Positions 51,855-59,059 of a DNA stretch of 64,000 nucleotides are shown here, piece by piece. A program made the position numbers and the translations under genes. Origin of the DNA: UBA2256 sp964531105 (GTDB lineage: Bacteria > Spirochaetota > Spirochaetia > Treponematales > Rectinemataceae); assembly GCA_964531105.1 (NCBI GenBank), contig CAZHFN010000008.1, positions 7,559 to 71,558 on the forward strand, read 5' to 3'. Position 1 is the first letter of the stretch. Each line of letters starts with the position of its first letter. The notes beneath the pieces are model-generated. The model was not told the origin of the DNA. It saw only the letters and a list, made by a program, of their open reading frames with translations, and did no database searches.

Positions 51855-52306
51855 TCCTCGTCCCCTTCAGGCCTGATAATTTTTTGATTGTTTCTACGAT
51901 CAGCCAGATGCGAAAAGATAGTATCCACCGGAACCGCTGCGCCCTTGCCGATTCCCGGACAGGATGCGGCTTCTGCCTTCCAGGCTCCGGGGGAGGATAG
52001 GATCTCTTCCCAGAAAGGATAGGTTCGGCATTGGACAGGGCGTGCAGAGTAAACGGAGCATTTGCCACCAAAGAGGAATATGCAGTCGTAATGTTTCTTT
52101 TCCCTAAGGGAGAGCGCCCTTCCCTCTCCTGTGTCCACCCAGCGGCAGTAAGATTCTATGAACTCATCCCTTTCCATGCCTAGAAAATTTTCAAGGCGGG
52201 CTAGATCCGTTTCTCCAAGCCATACATAGCCCGGTGAACCGGTACAGCAGAAGGAACAAGCGCTGCATTCAAAGCACAGGCCGGACAAAGTATCTAGGTC
52301 TATCAT
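51842..52306 (-). CDS. YkgJ/UPF0153-family Cys-cluster protein
   Basis: 154-aa protein with the zinc/iron-chelating pattern of the YkgJ family: CFECSACSFCC near the N-terminus, then CIFLFGGKCSVYSARPVQCRTYPFW and a final SCPG. The Cys residues probably bind a metal or Fe-S cluster; function is unknown. ATG 52306 is chosen for its GGAGG five nt upstream. A longer reading frame to 52477 runs through the tRNA-Tyr gene and is not credible. It begins 33 nt after the tRNA terminator and heads the mltG-dnaG-rpoD run. Confidence 0.85.
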   Translation of the reverse strand: MIDLDTLSGLCFECSACSFCCTGSPGYVWLGETDLARLENFLGMERDEFIESYCRWVDTGEGRALSLREKKHYDCIFLFGGKCSVYSARPVQCRTYPFWEEILSSPGAWKAEAASCPGIGKGAAVPVDTIFSHLADRRNNQKIIRPEGDEECPS

Positions 52307-52332
52307 CCAGTCCTCCGCAGGGTAAAAGAAAC

Positions 52333-52364
52333 GAAAAAAAACCTCCTCGAAAAGGAGGAGGTTT
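52333..52364 (-). terminator. Intrinsic terminator of the tRNA-Thr/Tyr unit
   Basis: AAACCTCCTC (52339-52348) pairs with GAGGAGGTTT (52355-52364), loop of six, with seven to eight T following on the minus strand. It abuts the tRNA-Tyr 3' end without a gap. Confidence 0.85.
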
Positions 52365-52447
52365 TGGGGAGAGAAGGATTTGAACCTTCGAAGGCGTAAG
52401 CCAACAGATTTACAGTCTGCCCCCTTTGGCCACTCGGGAATCTCCCC
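52365..52447 (-). tRNA. tRNA-Tyr (anticodon GTA)
   Basis: 83 nt with a seven-pair acceptor stem (GGGGAGA/TCTCCCC), a long variable arm as expected for bacterial tRNA-Tyr, T arm GGTTCAAATCC, and anticodon GTA in the loop CTGTAAA. CCA is not encoded. Confidence 0.95.
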
Positions 52448-52471
52448 AAGAAGGGCGCCATCAAATCCTCG

Positions 52472-52544
52472 AGCCATCTCCCGGAATCGAACCGGGGACC
52501 CCGAGATTACAAGTCACGTGCTCTGCCAACTGAGCTAAGATGGC
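52472..52544 (-). tRNA. tRNA-Thr (anticodon TGT)
   Basis: 73 nt with acceptor stem GCCATCT/AGATGGC, D arm with AGCTCAGTTGGCAGAGC, anticodon TGT in loop CTTGTAA, and T arm CCCGGTTCGATTCCGGG. CCA is not encoded. It is cotranscribed with tRNA-Tyr, 24 nt downstream. Confidence 0.95.
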
Positions 52545-52552
52545 ACGAAGCG

Positions 52553-52582
52553 ACTATACAGAAAAGCTCAAGCGCGCGTCAA
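52553..52582 (-). promoter_or_regulatory. Sigma-70 promoter of the tRNA-Thr/Tyr unit
   Basis: TTGACG (52577-52582), an 18-nt spacer and TATAGT (52553-52558) on the minus strand, 8 nt before the tRNA-Thr 5' end. Confidence 0.85.
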
Positions 52583-52602
52583 GGGCATTCGGGAAAATTG
52601 CC

Positions 52603-53367
52603 TTATTTCGCGGGTGAAAAGATTTTTCCGTTCCATGACTCGGGATGGAATGCCTCGGGGTGGATATGGATGAGGCTCAATGCAAGCTGGCCGTCTAGTA
52701 TCGCCTGATGGTCAGAAACAGGGTCGGGCTGCCGTTCGCTCCTGCCCTCGGCCAGGAAGCAATACGTATAGCCGTCCAGGCCATCAAAGCACTTGAGCTG
52801 ATCGTAGTAGCGGTTTATGCCGGGTGCCGTCCACCGAGCCGGCCTGTCCGCATCATCCGCCGAAGGGCCATTTATATTCAGGAAGCTGTCAGGCTTCCAG
52901 AGGGCAGCCAGTGCGGTAAGGTGGCGTGAGACAAAGGCGGCACAGCAGCGGTAATCCAGGGGAGCCTTGTACTGGGCACAGGATACGGCTATGGCGGGCA
53001 CTCCTGCCAGTGCTGCCTGGCGGGCTGCTCCGCAGGTGCCGGAATAGATAATATCTGTGCCTAGATTAGGGCCTCTGTTGATGCCCGAAATCACCAGATC
53101 GGGTTTCCAGGGCAGGATGCCCAATCCGGCTACGATGACGCAGTCGGCGGGGGTGCCTGAGCAGCTGTAAAATCCTTCCCTTAGTTTTCGTACCTTGGTG
53201 GGATGCTTCAGCGTCATGGCATGGGAGACTCCAGAGCGCTCTGTCTCGGGAGCGATGACAATAATATCCCTTTCTCCGCCACCGAAGGAGTTGGAAGAAA
53301 GATAGTCCACAAGGACAGATAAACCTTCGGCATCAATGCCGTCATCGTTGGTGACAAGAATTCGCAT
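52603..53367 (-). CDS. surE: 5'-nucleotidase SurE
   Basis: Survival protein that hydrolyses nucleoside 5'-monophosphates (254 aa, cytoplasmic). The metal site is built from VTNDDGIDAEGL (about 4-15), APETERSGVSHAMTL with the catalytic Ser, and SGINRGPNLGTDIIYSGT (about 94-111). It starts 13 nt behind the GHMP kinase gene with GGAG upstream, so the two are probably cotranscribed. Confidence 0.95.
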   Translation of the reverse strand: MRILVTNDDGIDAEGLSVLVDYLSSNSFGGGERDIIVIAPETERSGVSHAMTLKHPTKVRKLREGFYSCSGTPADCVIVAGLGILPWKPDLVISGINRGPNLGTDIIYSGTCGAARQAALAGVPAIAVSCAQYKAPLDYRCCAAFVSRHLTALAALWKPDSFLNINGPSADDADRPARWTAPGINRYYDQLKCFDGLDGYTYCFLAEGRSERQPDPVSDHQAILDGQLALSLIHIHPEAFHPESWNGKIFSPAK

Positions 53368-53380
53368 TAGAAACTCCGCT

Positions 53381-54529
53381 TTAGATATTGCTTGTTTTCA
53401 TTCCGCCGGTTATGGCTGTTTCGTATACTTGGGCTTTGAAGCCGAAAATTCGCTCGTATTCTTCAAGACGCTTCTTATATTCCTCCAGCGCTTCGGAGCG
53501 AAGCACTGATACTATGCAACCCCCAAAGCCCGGACCCGTCATGCGGGAGCAGAGTATGCCGTCGATCTCCAGAGAGCGTTTTACCAGCCAATCTATCTCC
53601 GGACAGGATATCTCGTAATGATTTCTCAAGGAATTATGGGATTTGTTTATTATCCTTCCAAAGGAAGCGGCATCCTGCCTCGACAGGGCTTCCTCGGCTT
53701 CCATCACCCGGCCTAGCTCTTCGATGACGTGGATACATCTTCGGCGGATACTCTCAGGCAGGACTCCCATGAGGTCATCTAGATCAGACATCCGCACATC
53801 TCGTAGGGTTTTTCCGCCCCGAGGCGCGACCATCTTAAGGCATTTTCTGCAGTCATCGCTCCTCTGCCTGAGCTCGGCTTCAGCGGATATGCGAGGCACG
53901 CGGGAATCGGTGAGCACGAGGCTCCAGCCCTCGTCCAGAAACTGCACTGCCCTTCTTCTGGGAATTCTCATATCGATTATGGACAGGGCTCTGGAACCTG
54001 GGGAGGTGCCGGTGAGGTAATCGTAGAGGGCCGCTGGTTTTTCCATGAAGGATGATTGGGCATTGCAGGCGATCACTGCGAGATCTTCATTTTTGATGGA
54101 AAGGCCGTAGATTGTTTTGAGAGCGTGGGCTGTTGCCATGTTTATGGCTGCAGATATTCCCAACCCAAGCCCCTGTGGCACATTGCCGGATATGGTGACA
54201 TTGACGCCCCTGGACTGTACATCGAAGTTGCGGGCGAAATAGTCGAATATGGATTTAACGTTGTTGGCCCAGCGATCCTCGCGCTTATACTTGAGCGTAC
54301 CCGTGGAAGCCCGCTTTCGCTCGCCCAAATCGGCGGCAAAGAAGCGCATGGATGAATCCTTGCGCTGGGATATGGCAACCTTCATTTCGAAGGATGAGGC
54401 GGCTGCCAGCACCAGACCTTCGCTGTCCGCCGTATGCTCGCCCAAGAGTTTGATCGTGGCAGGTGCCGAGGCAATACAGAGAGGCGGAGCTTCATATTCT
54501 GTCTGGTGAACCGCGGCGATGTCTCTCAT
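53381..54529 (-). CDS. Galactokinase-like GHMP kinase, divergent
   Basis: 382-aa GHMP-superfamily sugar kinase most like galactokinase. Motif 1 reads APATIKLLGEHTADSEG (about 23-39) where galactokinases have APGRVNLIGEHTDYNxG: the catalytic Arg is Thr and the sugar-contact Asp is Ala. Motif 2 (NVPQGLGLGISAAIN, about 113-127) and motif 3 (MTGPGFGGCIVSV) are present, and YDYL replaces the MDQF around the catalytic Asp. It may phosphorylate another sugar or act as a regulator. AAGGA lies before ATG; a promoter lies about 75 nt upstream. Confidence 0.72.
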   Translation of the reverse strand: MRDIAAVHQTEYEAPPLCIASAPATIKLLGEHTADSEGLVLAAASSFEMKVAISQRKDSSMRFFAADLGERKRASTGTLKYKREDRWANNVKSIFDYFARNFDVQSRGVNVTISGNVPQGLGLGISAAINMATAHALKTIYGLSIKNEDLAVIACNAQSSFMEKPAALYDYLTGTSPGSRALSIIDMRIPRRRAVQFLDEGWSLVLTDSRVPRISAEAELRQRSDDCRKCLKMVAPRGGKTLRDVRMSDLDDLMGVLPESIRRRCIHVIEELGRVMEAEEALSRQDAASFGRIINKSHNSLRNHYEISCPEIDWLVKRSLEIDGILCSRMTGPGFGGCIVSVLRSEALEEYKKRLEEYERIFGFKAQVYETAITGGMKTSNI

Positions 54530-54600
54530 CGATCCTTCTTTTCGGGGGATGTTCCGCTCTTCCCTGCGGTCTGCCCGGGAAAAACTTGGGATTTGAACAT

Positions 54601-54630
54601 TTTATAGCATTTCTCGTTTTGGTTCAACAA
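54601..54630 (-). promoter_or_regulatory. Promoter of the GHMP kinase-surE unit
   Basis: TTGTTG (54625-54630), an 18-nt spacer and TATAAA (54601-54606) on the minus strand. The -35 overlaps the stop codon of the upstream small gene. Confidence 0.6.
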
Positions 54631-54950
54631 AAAACGTTTCCTGCCTTTATCATTTTTTCCAGACGGCTTAGCTTGGCCTGGGCATCTTTAAGCTCTGCCT
54701 CGTAACGGCGACGCTCCCGTATCTTGGCCTCCACCGCCTTTACCTTCCAAGCTCCTTCTTTGCCAAGGTATTCGGTAACTACCCTTCCCTCTTTTCGCTT
54801 TACAAGGTAGACGTAGGCGCCGTTTCCCCGTTTTTTTACAGAAAGCGCCCCCTTGGGTCTCTGCTGGCATTCCTGTCGCAAGCGGGTGACAGTGCGGAGA
54901 ACCTGTTGATGCTCGCTCTGGAGCATGGTGTCTATGGCGCTAAGAGGCAT
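54624..54950 (-). CDS. Small basic coiled-coil protein, unknown function
   Basis: 108-aa protein I cannot name. An N-terminal helix, a beta-rich core (GNGAYVYLVKRKEGRVVTEYLG, about 43-64, printed here as two joined strands) and a strongly charged C-terminal coiled coil (about 70-102, Lys/Arg/Glu-rich) are visible. The overall pI must be high, so nucleic-acid binding is conceivable. Support for a real gene comes from a -10 TATACT ending 7 nt before the ATG, with no Shine-Dalgarno, the same leaderless geometry as other genes here. It lies between tRNA-Arg and the GHMP kinase gene. Confidence 0.65.
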   Translation of the reverse strand: MPLSAIDTMLQSEHQQVLRTVTRLRQECQQRPKGALSVKKRGNGAYVYLVKRKEGRVVTEYLGKEGAWKVKAVEAKIRERRRYEAELKDAQAKLSRLEKMIKAGNVFC

Positions 54951-54957
54951 GGAAAGG

Positions 54958-54988
54958 AGTATACAGTAAAAATACGGGAAAATGACAA
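54958..54988 (-). promoter_or_regulatory. Promoter of the 108-aa gene, leaderless geometry
   Basis: TTGTCA (54983-54988), a 19-nt spacer and TATACT (54958-54963) on the minus strand; the ATG is seven bases after the -10. Confidence 0.55.
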
Positions 54989-55028
54989 AAAACTTCGAAA
55001 AAACTGAAGAGGAAAGAATCCGATTCTT

Positions 55029-55102
55029 TGAGCGATGCGCGATTCGAACGCGCGACCTTCGGCTCCGGAGGCCGACGCTCTATCCAGCTGAGCTAATCGC
55101 TC
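55029..55102 (-). tRNA. tRNA-Arg (anticodon CCG)
   Basis: 74 nt with acceptor stem GAGCGAT/ATCGCTC, D arm TAGCTCAGCTGGATAGAGC, anticodon CCG in loop CTCCGGA and T arm GCGCGTTCGAATCGCGC. It reads CGG codons. CCA is not encoded. A short AT-rich hairpin overlaps its 3' end, but no convincing terminator is seen. Confidence 0.95.
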
Positions 55103-55163
55103 GATCATTGTCGCCCAAGGGTATTGGATGGGCTGCCCTGAAGGCCTGGGCATGATAGTACGG

Positions 55164-55192
55164 TTGATCAGATTCAGTCAATCGGCCATTAT
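55164..55192 (+). promoter_or_regulatory. Promoter of maf, leaderless geometry
   Basis: TTGATC (55164-55169), exactly 17 nt, then CATTAT (55187-55192). ATG 55199 follows after six bases, with no Shine-Dalgarno. Confidence 0.6.
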
Positions 55193-55198
55193 CTGGAC

Positions 55199-55822
55199 AT
55201 GGAAACCATACTGCTTGCTTCTTCTTCGCCCCGGCGCAGAGAGCTACTGGAAAGCCTTTCAATACCTTTTACCGTACTAAGCCCCGATGTAGACGAAACT
55301 GCCTACGATGCCTTGGAGCCCGAGTTCAGAGTGGGAGCCTTGGCCGAGGCCAAGGCGTTGGCAGTGAGGGACAAGCTTTTACGAGAATCCCTGCCTCGGC
55401 CAAGGCTCATGCTAGCCGCCGACACGCTTGTGGTACTCGGCGAAGGCACAAGCTTAGAGGTCATTGGCAAACCCGAAAACCTGGACGAGGCCAGGATTAT
55501 GCTCACGCGACTCCAGGGAAGGACACACAGGGTATACTCGGGGCTCTGCCTTTACGATTTAGGGTCAGGAAAGCGGGAAACAGTCGTGGCCACAACCAAG
55601 GTCAGGTTTGCGCCCATGAAGGACAAGGAAATCGAGGAGTATCTGGGCTGGAATGAATGGCAGGGTGCTGCAGGAGCCTACCAGATTCAGGGCAGAGCAT
55701 CCTGGTATATAAGGGACATTGCAGGATCATGGTCCTGTGTCGTGGGCTTGCCAATACGTGAGCTTTATGGCATTCTGTCCAACGCCGGTTATGAATTCGC
55801 GCCGGTAAAGGGCACGAAGTAG
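55199..55822 (+). CDS. maf: Maf-family nucleoside triphosphate pyrophosphatase
   Basis: Hydrolyses non-canonical or modified nucleotides (dTTP, UTP and similar) to monophosphates (207 aa, cytoplasmic). LLASSSPRRRELLESL (about 5-20) is the Maf signature loop; AADTLVVLGEG supplies the catalytic Asp (about 74-84). The C-terminal GAAGAYQIQGRASWYIRDIAGSWSCVVGLP (residues about 158-187) is the conserved end with GxAGxYxIQG. It begins on its predicted transcription start and is divergent from tRNA-Arg. Confidence 0.93.
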   Translation: METILLASSSPRRRELLESLSIPFTVLSPDVDETAYDALEPEFRVGALAEAKALAVRDKLLRESLPRPRLMLAADTLVVLGEGTSLEVIGKPENLDEARIMLTRLQGRTHRVYSGLCLYDLGSGKRETVVATTKVRFAPMKDKEIEEYLGWNEWQGAAGAYQIQGRASWYIRDIAGSWSCVVGLPIRELYGILSNAGYEFAPVKGTK

Positions 55823-55878
55823 CCCAATATTTTCCGCCTTCTGGTTTTACAGCCAGATGGACGAGAACAAGAGAAGGG

Positions 55879-55898
55879 GATCGGCAATAATGCCGATC
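55879..55898 (+). promoter_or_regulatory. Hairpin in the rpsB leader
   Basis: GATCGGCA (55879-55886) and TGCCGATC (55891-55898) pair perfectly around ATAA, ending 2 nt before the GGGAGG of rpsB. It may mediate feedback by S2, as known for rpsB leaders elsewhere. A smaller CTGG/CCAG stem is near 55840-55857. Confidence 0.55.
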
Positions 55899-55911
55899 AC
55901 GGGAGGAATAC

Positions 55912-56811
55912 GTGGCAGTAGTCACCATGAAAAACCTGCTCGAGTCCGGTGTGCATTTCGGACATCAGGTTAAGCGCTGGGACCCCAGGATGAAGAAATT
56001 CATCTTCGCCGAGCGCAACGGAATCCACATCATTGATCTGCAGAAGACCATCCAGGCCATCAAAGACGCCTACGATGCGGTTCAGAAGACCGTAAGTTCG
56101 GGCAAGTCGGTACTCTTTGTAGGCACCAAGAAGCAGGCTCAGACCGCTATCCAGAAAGAAGCGGAGCGCAGCGAACAGTTCTATGTGAACAATCGCTGGC
56201 TCGGCGGAATGCTTACCAATTTCAGTACCATCAAGAAATCCATCCAGCGCCTCAAGAAGATCGAACGCATGGAAGTGGACGGCACCTTTGAAAGTCTTAC
56301 CAAGAAGGAAGTCGCCAGTCTTCAGAAGGAAAAGATCAAGCTGGAGAAGAACCTCGGCGGCATCAAGGAAATGAAGGACCTGCCCGGCATCATTTTCGTG
56401 GTGGACACCAGGAAAGAAGCCATTGCCGTGGCCGAAGCCCAGCGCCTGGGCATTCCCATAGCAGCCGTAGTGGATACCAACTGCAATCCCGAGGGCATAA
56501 CCTACCCCATTCCCGGCAATGACGACGCCATCAGATCCATCAGCCTCTTTACCCAGATCATCGCCAACGCGGTAGTAGAAGCCGGCGCTTCAGAAGGCCT
56601 AAAAATAATTGAAAGCCTTCCCGCTGATGAGACCGAAGAGGTCCACACCGATGCGGTGCGAAAGGAAGATGAAGAGGAAGAGGTGGATATCGACACCTAT
56701 GCTTCCAAAGTAGCGACTGTGGAGGCTGCCCCCCCCGCTCCTGCAGAGGAAAGCGAGGCAGAATCGAGCTTGCCTGCCATAGACGAGGACAAGCTCTACG
56801 AGACTAAATAA
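55912..56811 (+). CDS. rpsB: 30S ribosomal protein S2
   Basis: Small-subunit protein (299 aa). Signature MKNLLESGVHFGHQVKRWDPRM near the start and PGIIFVVDTRKEAIAVAEAQRL-type segment (about 160-181) are typical. The C-terminus carries an acidic extension of about 60 residues (DEEEEVDIDTY, APAEESEAESS) absent from E. coli S2. GTG start 55912 has GGGAGG five nt upstream. tsf follows after 12 nt, the conserved rpsB-tsf pair. Confidence 0.97.
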   Translation: MAVVTMKNLLESGVHFGHQVKRWDPRMKKFIFAERNGIHIIDLQKTIQAIKDAYDAVQKTVSSGKSVLFVGTKKQAQTAIQKEAERSEQFYVNNRWLGGMLTNFSTIKKSIQRLKKIERMEVDGTFESLTKKEVASLQKEKIKLEKNLGGIKEMKDLPGIIFVVDTRKEAIAVAEAQRLGIPIAAVVDTNCNPEGITYPIPGNDDAIRSISLFTQIIANAVVEAGASEGLKIIESLPADETEEVHTDAVRKEDEEEEVDIDTYASKVATVEAAPPAPAEESEAESSLPAIDEDKLYETK

Positions 56812-56823
56812 GGAGCTTGCATT

Positions 56824-57678
56824 ATGGATATTAAAGCTACAGACATAAAAACCCTTAGAGAAAAAACCGGGGCCGGGATGATGGACTGCAAAAAAGCTCT
56901 GGTGGAAGCCGAGGGAGATTTTGCCGCTGCTGAAAAGCTTCTGCGCGAGTGGGGTATGGCTGGGCTTGAAAAACGCGCCGGTCGGGCTACCAACGAGGGC
57001 AGAATTTTCATGGTAGAGGGAGACAACGCGATTTCTCTGGTGGAAATTGTCTGCGAAACCGACTTTGTGGCTAAAAATGCCGACTTTATCGCCGCAGGCC
57101 AGAAAATCGTCGAGAGAGCCTATGCCATGAAAGCCGATTCGGCCAACGAAGAACTGGAAGCCAAGGTAAAGGACATTGCGGTTGTCATAAAAGAGAATAT
57201 TGTCCTTAAGCGAGTCAAGTATATTCCAAAGACGGCGGGCGAGTATCTTCACAGCTATGTCCACGGCGAAGGAAAGATTGTCGTCGTGGTGAAAGCCTCG
57301 TCTGCAACGAAGGATGCCTTTGCCAATGAGGCTGTCCAGACCTTTGTTCATGATGTGGCGCTCCATATCGCAGCCTTCAATCCCATGTTCCTGGATCAGA
57401 GCAAGCCCAACGCTGCCTGGATCGAAGAGCAGAAGGAAATATTCGCCAAACAGGTGGAGTTGGATGAAAAACTCAAATCCAAGCCCGCCAAGGTGGTAGA
57501 GGGTATCCTAGCCGGCAAGCTCAAGAAACTCATGGCCGATGTCTGCCTCCTCGATCAGCCCTTTGTGAGGGACGAAAAAATGAGTGTGGCTGCTGCCATG
57601 GCTGCGGTTAAAAAAGAGACGAAGGTCGATTTCTCAATCGTCGACTACCAGTATGTCAAGGTTGGAGACGCGGTCTAA
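56824..57678 (+). CDS. tsf: Translation elongation factor Ts
   Basis: Nucleotide-exchange factor for EF-Tu (284 aa). The N-terminal domain has TDIKTLREKTGAGMMDCKKAL (about 6-26) and EKLLREWGMAGLEKRAGR. The core has ETDFVAKNADF (about 78-88), the strongly conserved TDFVA motif that contacts EF-Tu. AAGGAG lies upstream of ATG. Instead of pyrH, a long hairpin and then frr follow. Confidence 0.97.
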   Translation: MDIKATDIKTLREKTGAGMMDCKKALVEAEGDFAAAEKLLREWGMAGLEKRAGRATNEGRIFMVEGDNAISLVEIVCETDFVAKNADFIAAGQKIVERAYAMKADSANEELEAKVKDIAVVIKENIVLKRVKYIPKTAGEYLHSYVHGEGKIVVVVKASSATKDAFANEAVQTFVHDVALHIAAFNPMFLDQSKPNAAWIEEQKEIFAKQVELDEKLKSKPAKVVEGILAGKLKKLMADVCLLDQPFVRDEKMSVAAAMAAVKKETKVDFSIVDYQYVKVGDAV

Positions 57679-57700
57679 GCGATCGGCTTCAATATAATCA

Positions 57701-57736
57701 GGGCAGACATCGGGGCTCGCGCCCCGATGTCTGCCC
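57701..57736. repeat. 16-bp perfect hairpin between tsf and frr
   Basis: Arms 57701-57716 and 57721-57736 are perfect complements (outer end GGGCAGACATCGGGGC) around TCGC. No T-run follows on either strand, so it is more likely an RNA-processing or stability element, or a weak factor-independent stop, than a strong terminator. Confidence 0.85.
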
Positions 57737-57761
57737 AAGCCATTAGATGGGGAGGACGACA

Positions 57762-58316
57762 ATGGATTCCGTCAAAACAACCTGTGAAACGAGAATGAAG
57801 AAGACCATCGCTGCGTTGAGGGATGAGTTTAACGGCATCAGAACAGGAAGAGCCTCTCCTGCCCTTCTCGATAAAATCCGAGTGGATTACTACGGGCAAA
57901 AAACCCCTCTTAGCCAGGTTGCCACTATTTCTGTACCCGAGGCCAGGCTGATAGTAGTTCAACCCTGGGATAGGGCCTTGTTCAGCGAAATCGAAAAAGC
58001 AATCATGAAGTCGGAACTGGGACTCAACCCCTCCAACGACGGAAAGGTAATCCGCATTTCCATACCCCCTCTCACCGAACAGAGGCGCAAGGATTTGGTC
58101 AAATCGGCCAAGGCTATCGCCGAGCAGTCCAGGGTGGCGATTCGCAATATCAGGCGTGACAGCCTGGAAGAACTCAAAAAGGAATCGGCCAGCGAAAAAA
58201 TAGCCGAGGATACTGTCAAGAAGGAAGAAGAAGAGCTTCAAAAGCTCACAGATTCCTATATTGTGCAGGTTGCCAAAGTTCTGGAAGAAAAAGAAAAAGA
58301 AATAATGGAAGTCTAG
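57762..58316 (+). CDS. frr: Ribosome recycling factor
   Basis: Splits post-termination ribosomes with EF-G (184 aa, family usual 185). Recognisable segments are FNGIRTGRASPALLDKIRVDYYG (about 24-46), ATISVPEARLIVVQPWD and INLGLNPSNDGKVIRI-like sequence (here ELGLNPSNDGKVIRI). ATG 57762 is chosen for GGGGAGG at proper spacing; an ATG five codons earlier lies within the Shine-Dalgarno itself. Confidence 0.97.
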   Translation: MDSVKTTCETRMKKTIAALRDEFNGIRTGRASPALLDKIRVDYYGQKTPLSQVATISVPEARLIVVQPWDRALFSEIEKAIMKSELGLNPSNDGKVIRISIPPLTEQRRKDLVKSAKAIAEQSRVAIRNIRRDSLEELKKESASEKIAEDTVKKEEEELQKLTDSYIVQVAKVLEEKEKEIMEV

Positions 58317-58351
58317 AGATGTACAAATCGGGGCTCCTTTAGGTTCTCGGG

Positions 58352-59059
58352 ATGGATAAACCTTCTTTACCCGCCCATGTGGCCATTATCATGGATGGAA
58401 ACGGCCGCTGGGCTACCCGCAGAGCTTTGCCCCGCACCGAAGGGCACCGCCAAGGCCTGGAAGCGGCGAAGCGTATCGTAGCATACTGCTCCTCCCTGGG
58501 TATCTCCTTCCTCTCCCTCTACACATTTTCCACCGAAAACTGGAAACGCACCAAGGATGAGGTCGGATTTCTCATGACGCTCATCAAAAATCACCTCTCA
58601 GCCGAATTGGATTTTTATCGTAAAAACAAGATCAAGGTTGTTCACTCCGGCAACAGGGAAGGTTTGTCCCGGGATATCCTACAGGAGATAGACAGGGTGG
58701 CCAAGGATACGGAGCATTTTCCCGGCATGGTGGTCAACCTGGCTATCAACTACGGAGGAAGGGATGAGGTGCTCAGAGCTTTTGGGCGGCTTGCCCAAAG
58801 ACATGGGGGTTCAACGCCTATCAAGGAACCCAGTGAAGATGAATTAGCCCAAGCCCTGGATCATCCAGAAATCCCCGATCCCGATCTCATCATCCGCACA
58901 GGCGGAGAGATGAGGCTTTCCAACTTCCTTCTCTGGCAGTCAGCATATACAGAGCTTTACTTCTCCGAATGCCTCTGGCCCGATTTTGATGAAAAGGAAG
59001 TGGATAGGGCGCTTGCAGATTATGCTTCCAGGGACAGGCGTTTCGGGGGAGTCCGATGA
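58352..59059 (+). CDS. uppS: Isoprenyl (undecaprenyl) diphosphate synthase
   Basis: Makes the C55 lipid carrier for wall synthesis (235 aa). Catalytic VAIIMDGNGRWATRR (about 9-23) with the essential Asp, FSTENWKRTKDEV, and SGEMRLSNFLLWQ-type end (here GGEMRLSNFLLWQSAYTELYF) are complete. It begins 35 nt after frr with only a weak ribosome site and overlaps cdsA by 4 nt. Confidence 0.96.
   Translation: MDKPSLPAHVAIIMDGNGRWATRRALPRTEGHRQGLEAAKRIVAYCSSLGISFLSLYTFSTENWKRTKDEVGFLMTLIKNHLSAELDFYRKNKIKVVHSGNREGLSRDILQEIDRVAKDTEHFPGMVVNLAINYGGRDEVLRAFGRLAQRHGGSTPIKEPSEDELAQALDHPEIPDPDLIIRTGGEMRLSNFLLWQSAYTELYFSECLWPDFDEKEVDRALADYASRDRRFGGVR

Noticed and set aside
52307..52477. Longer start for the Cys-cluster protein
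   Set aside because: The extension would translate the tRNA-Tyr gene and its terminator; ATG 52306 has GGAGG.
55013..55029. Terminator directly after tRNA-Arg
   Set aside because: AAAGAAT/ATTCTTT is a weak AT stem that includes the tRNA discriminator base, and the downstream T-run is interrupted.
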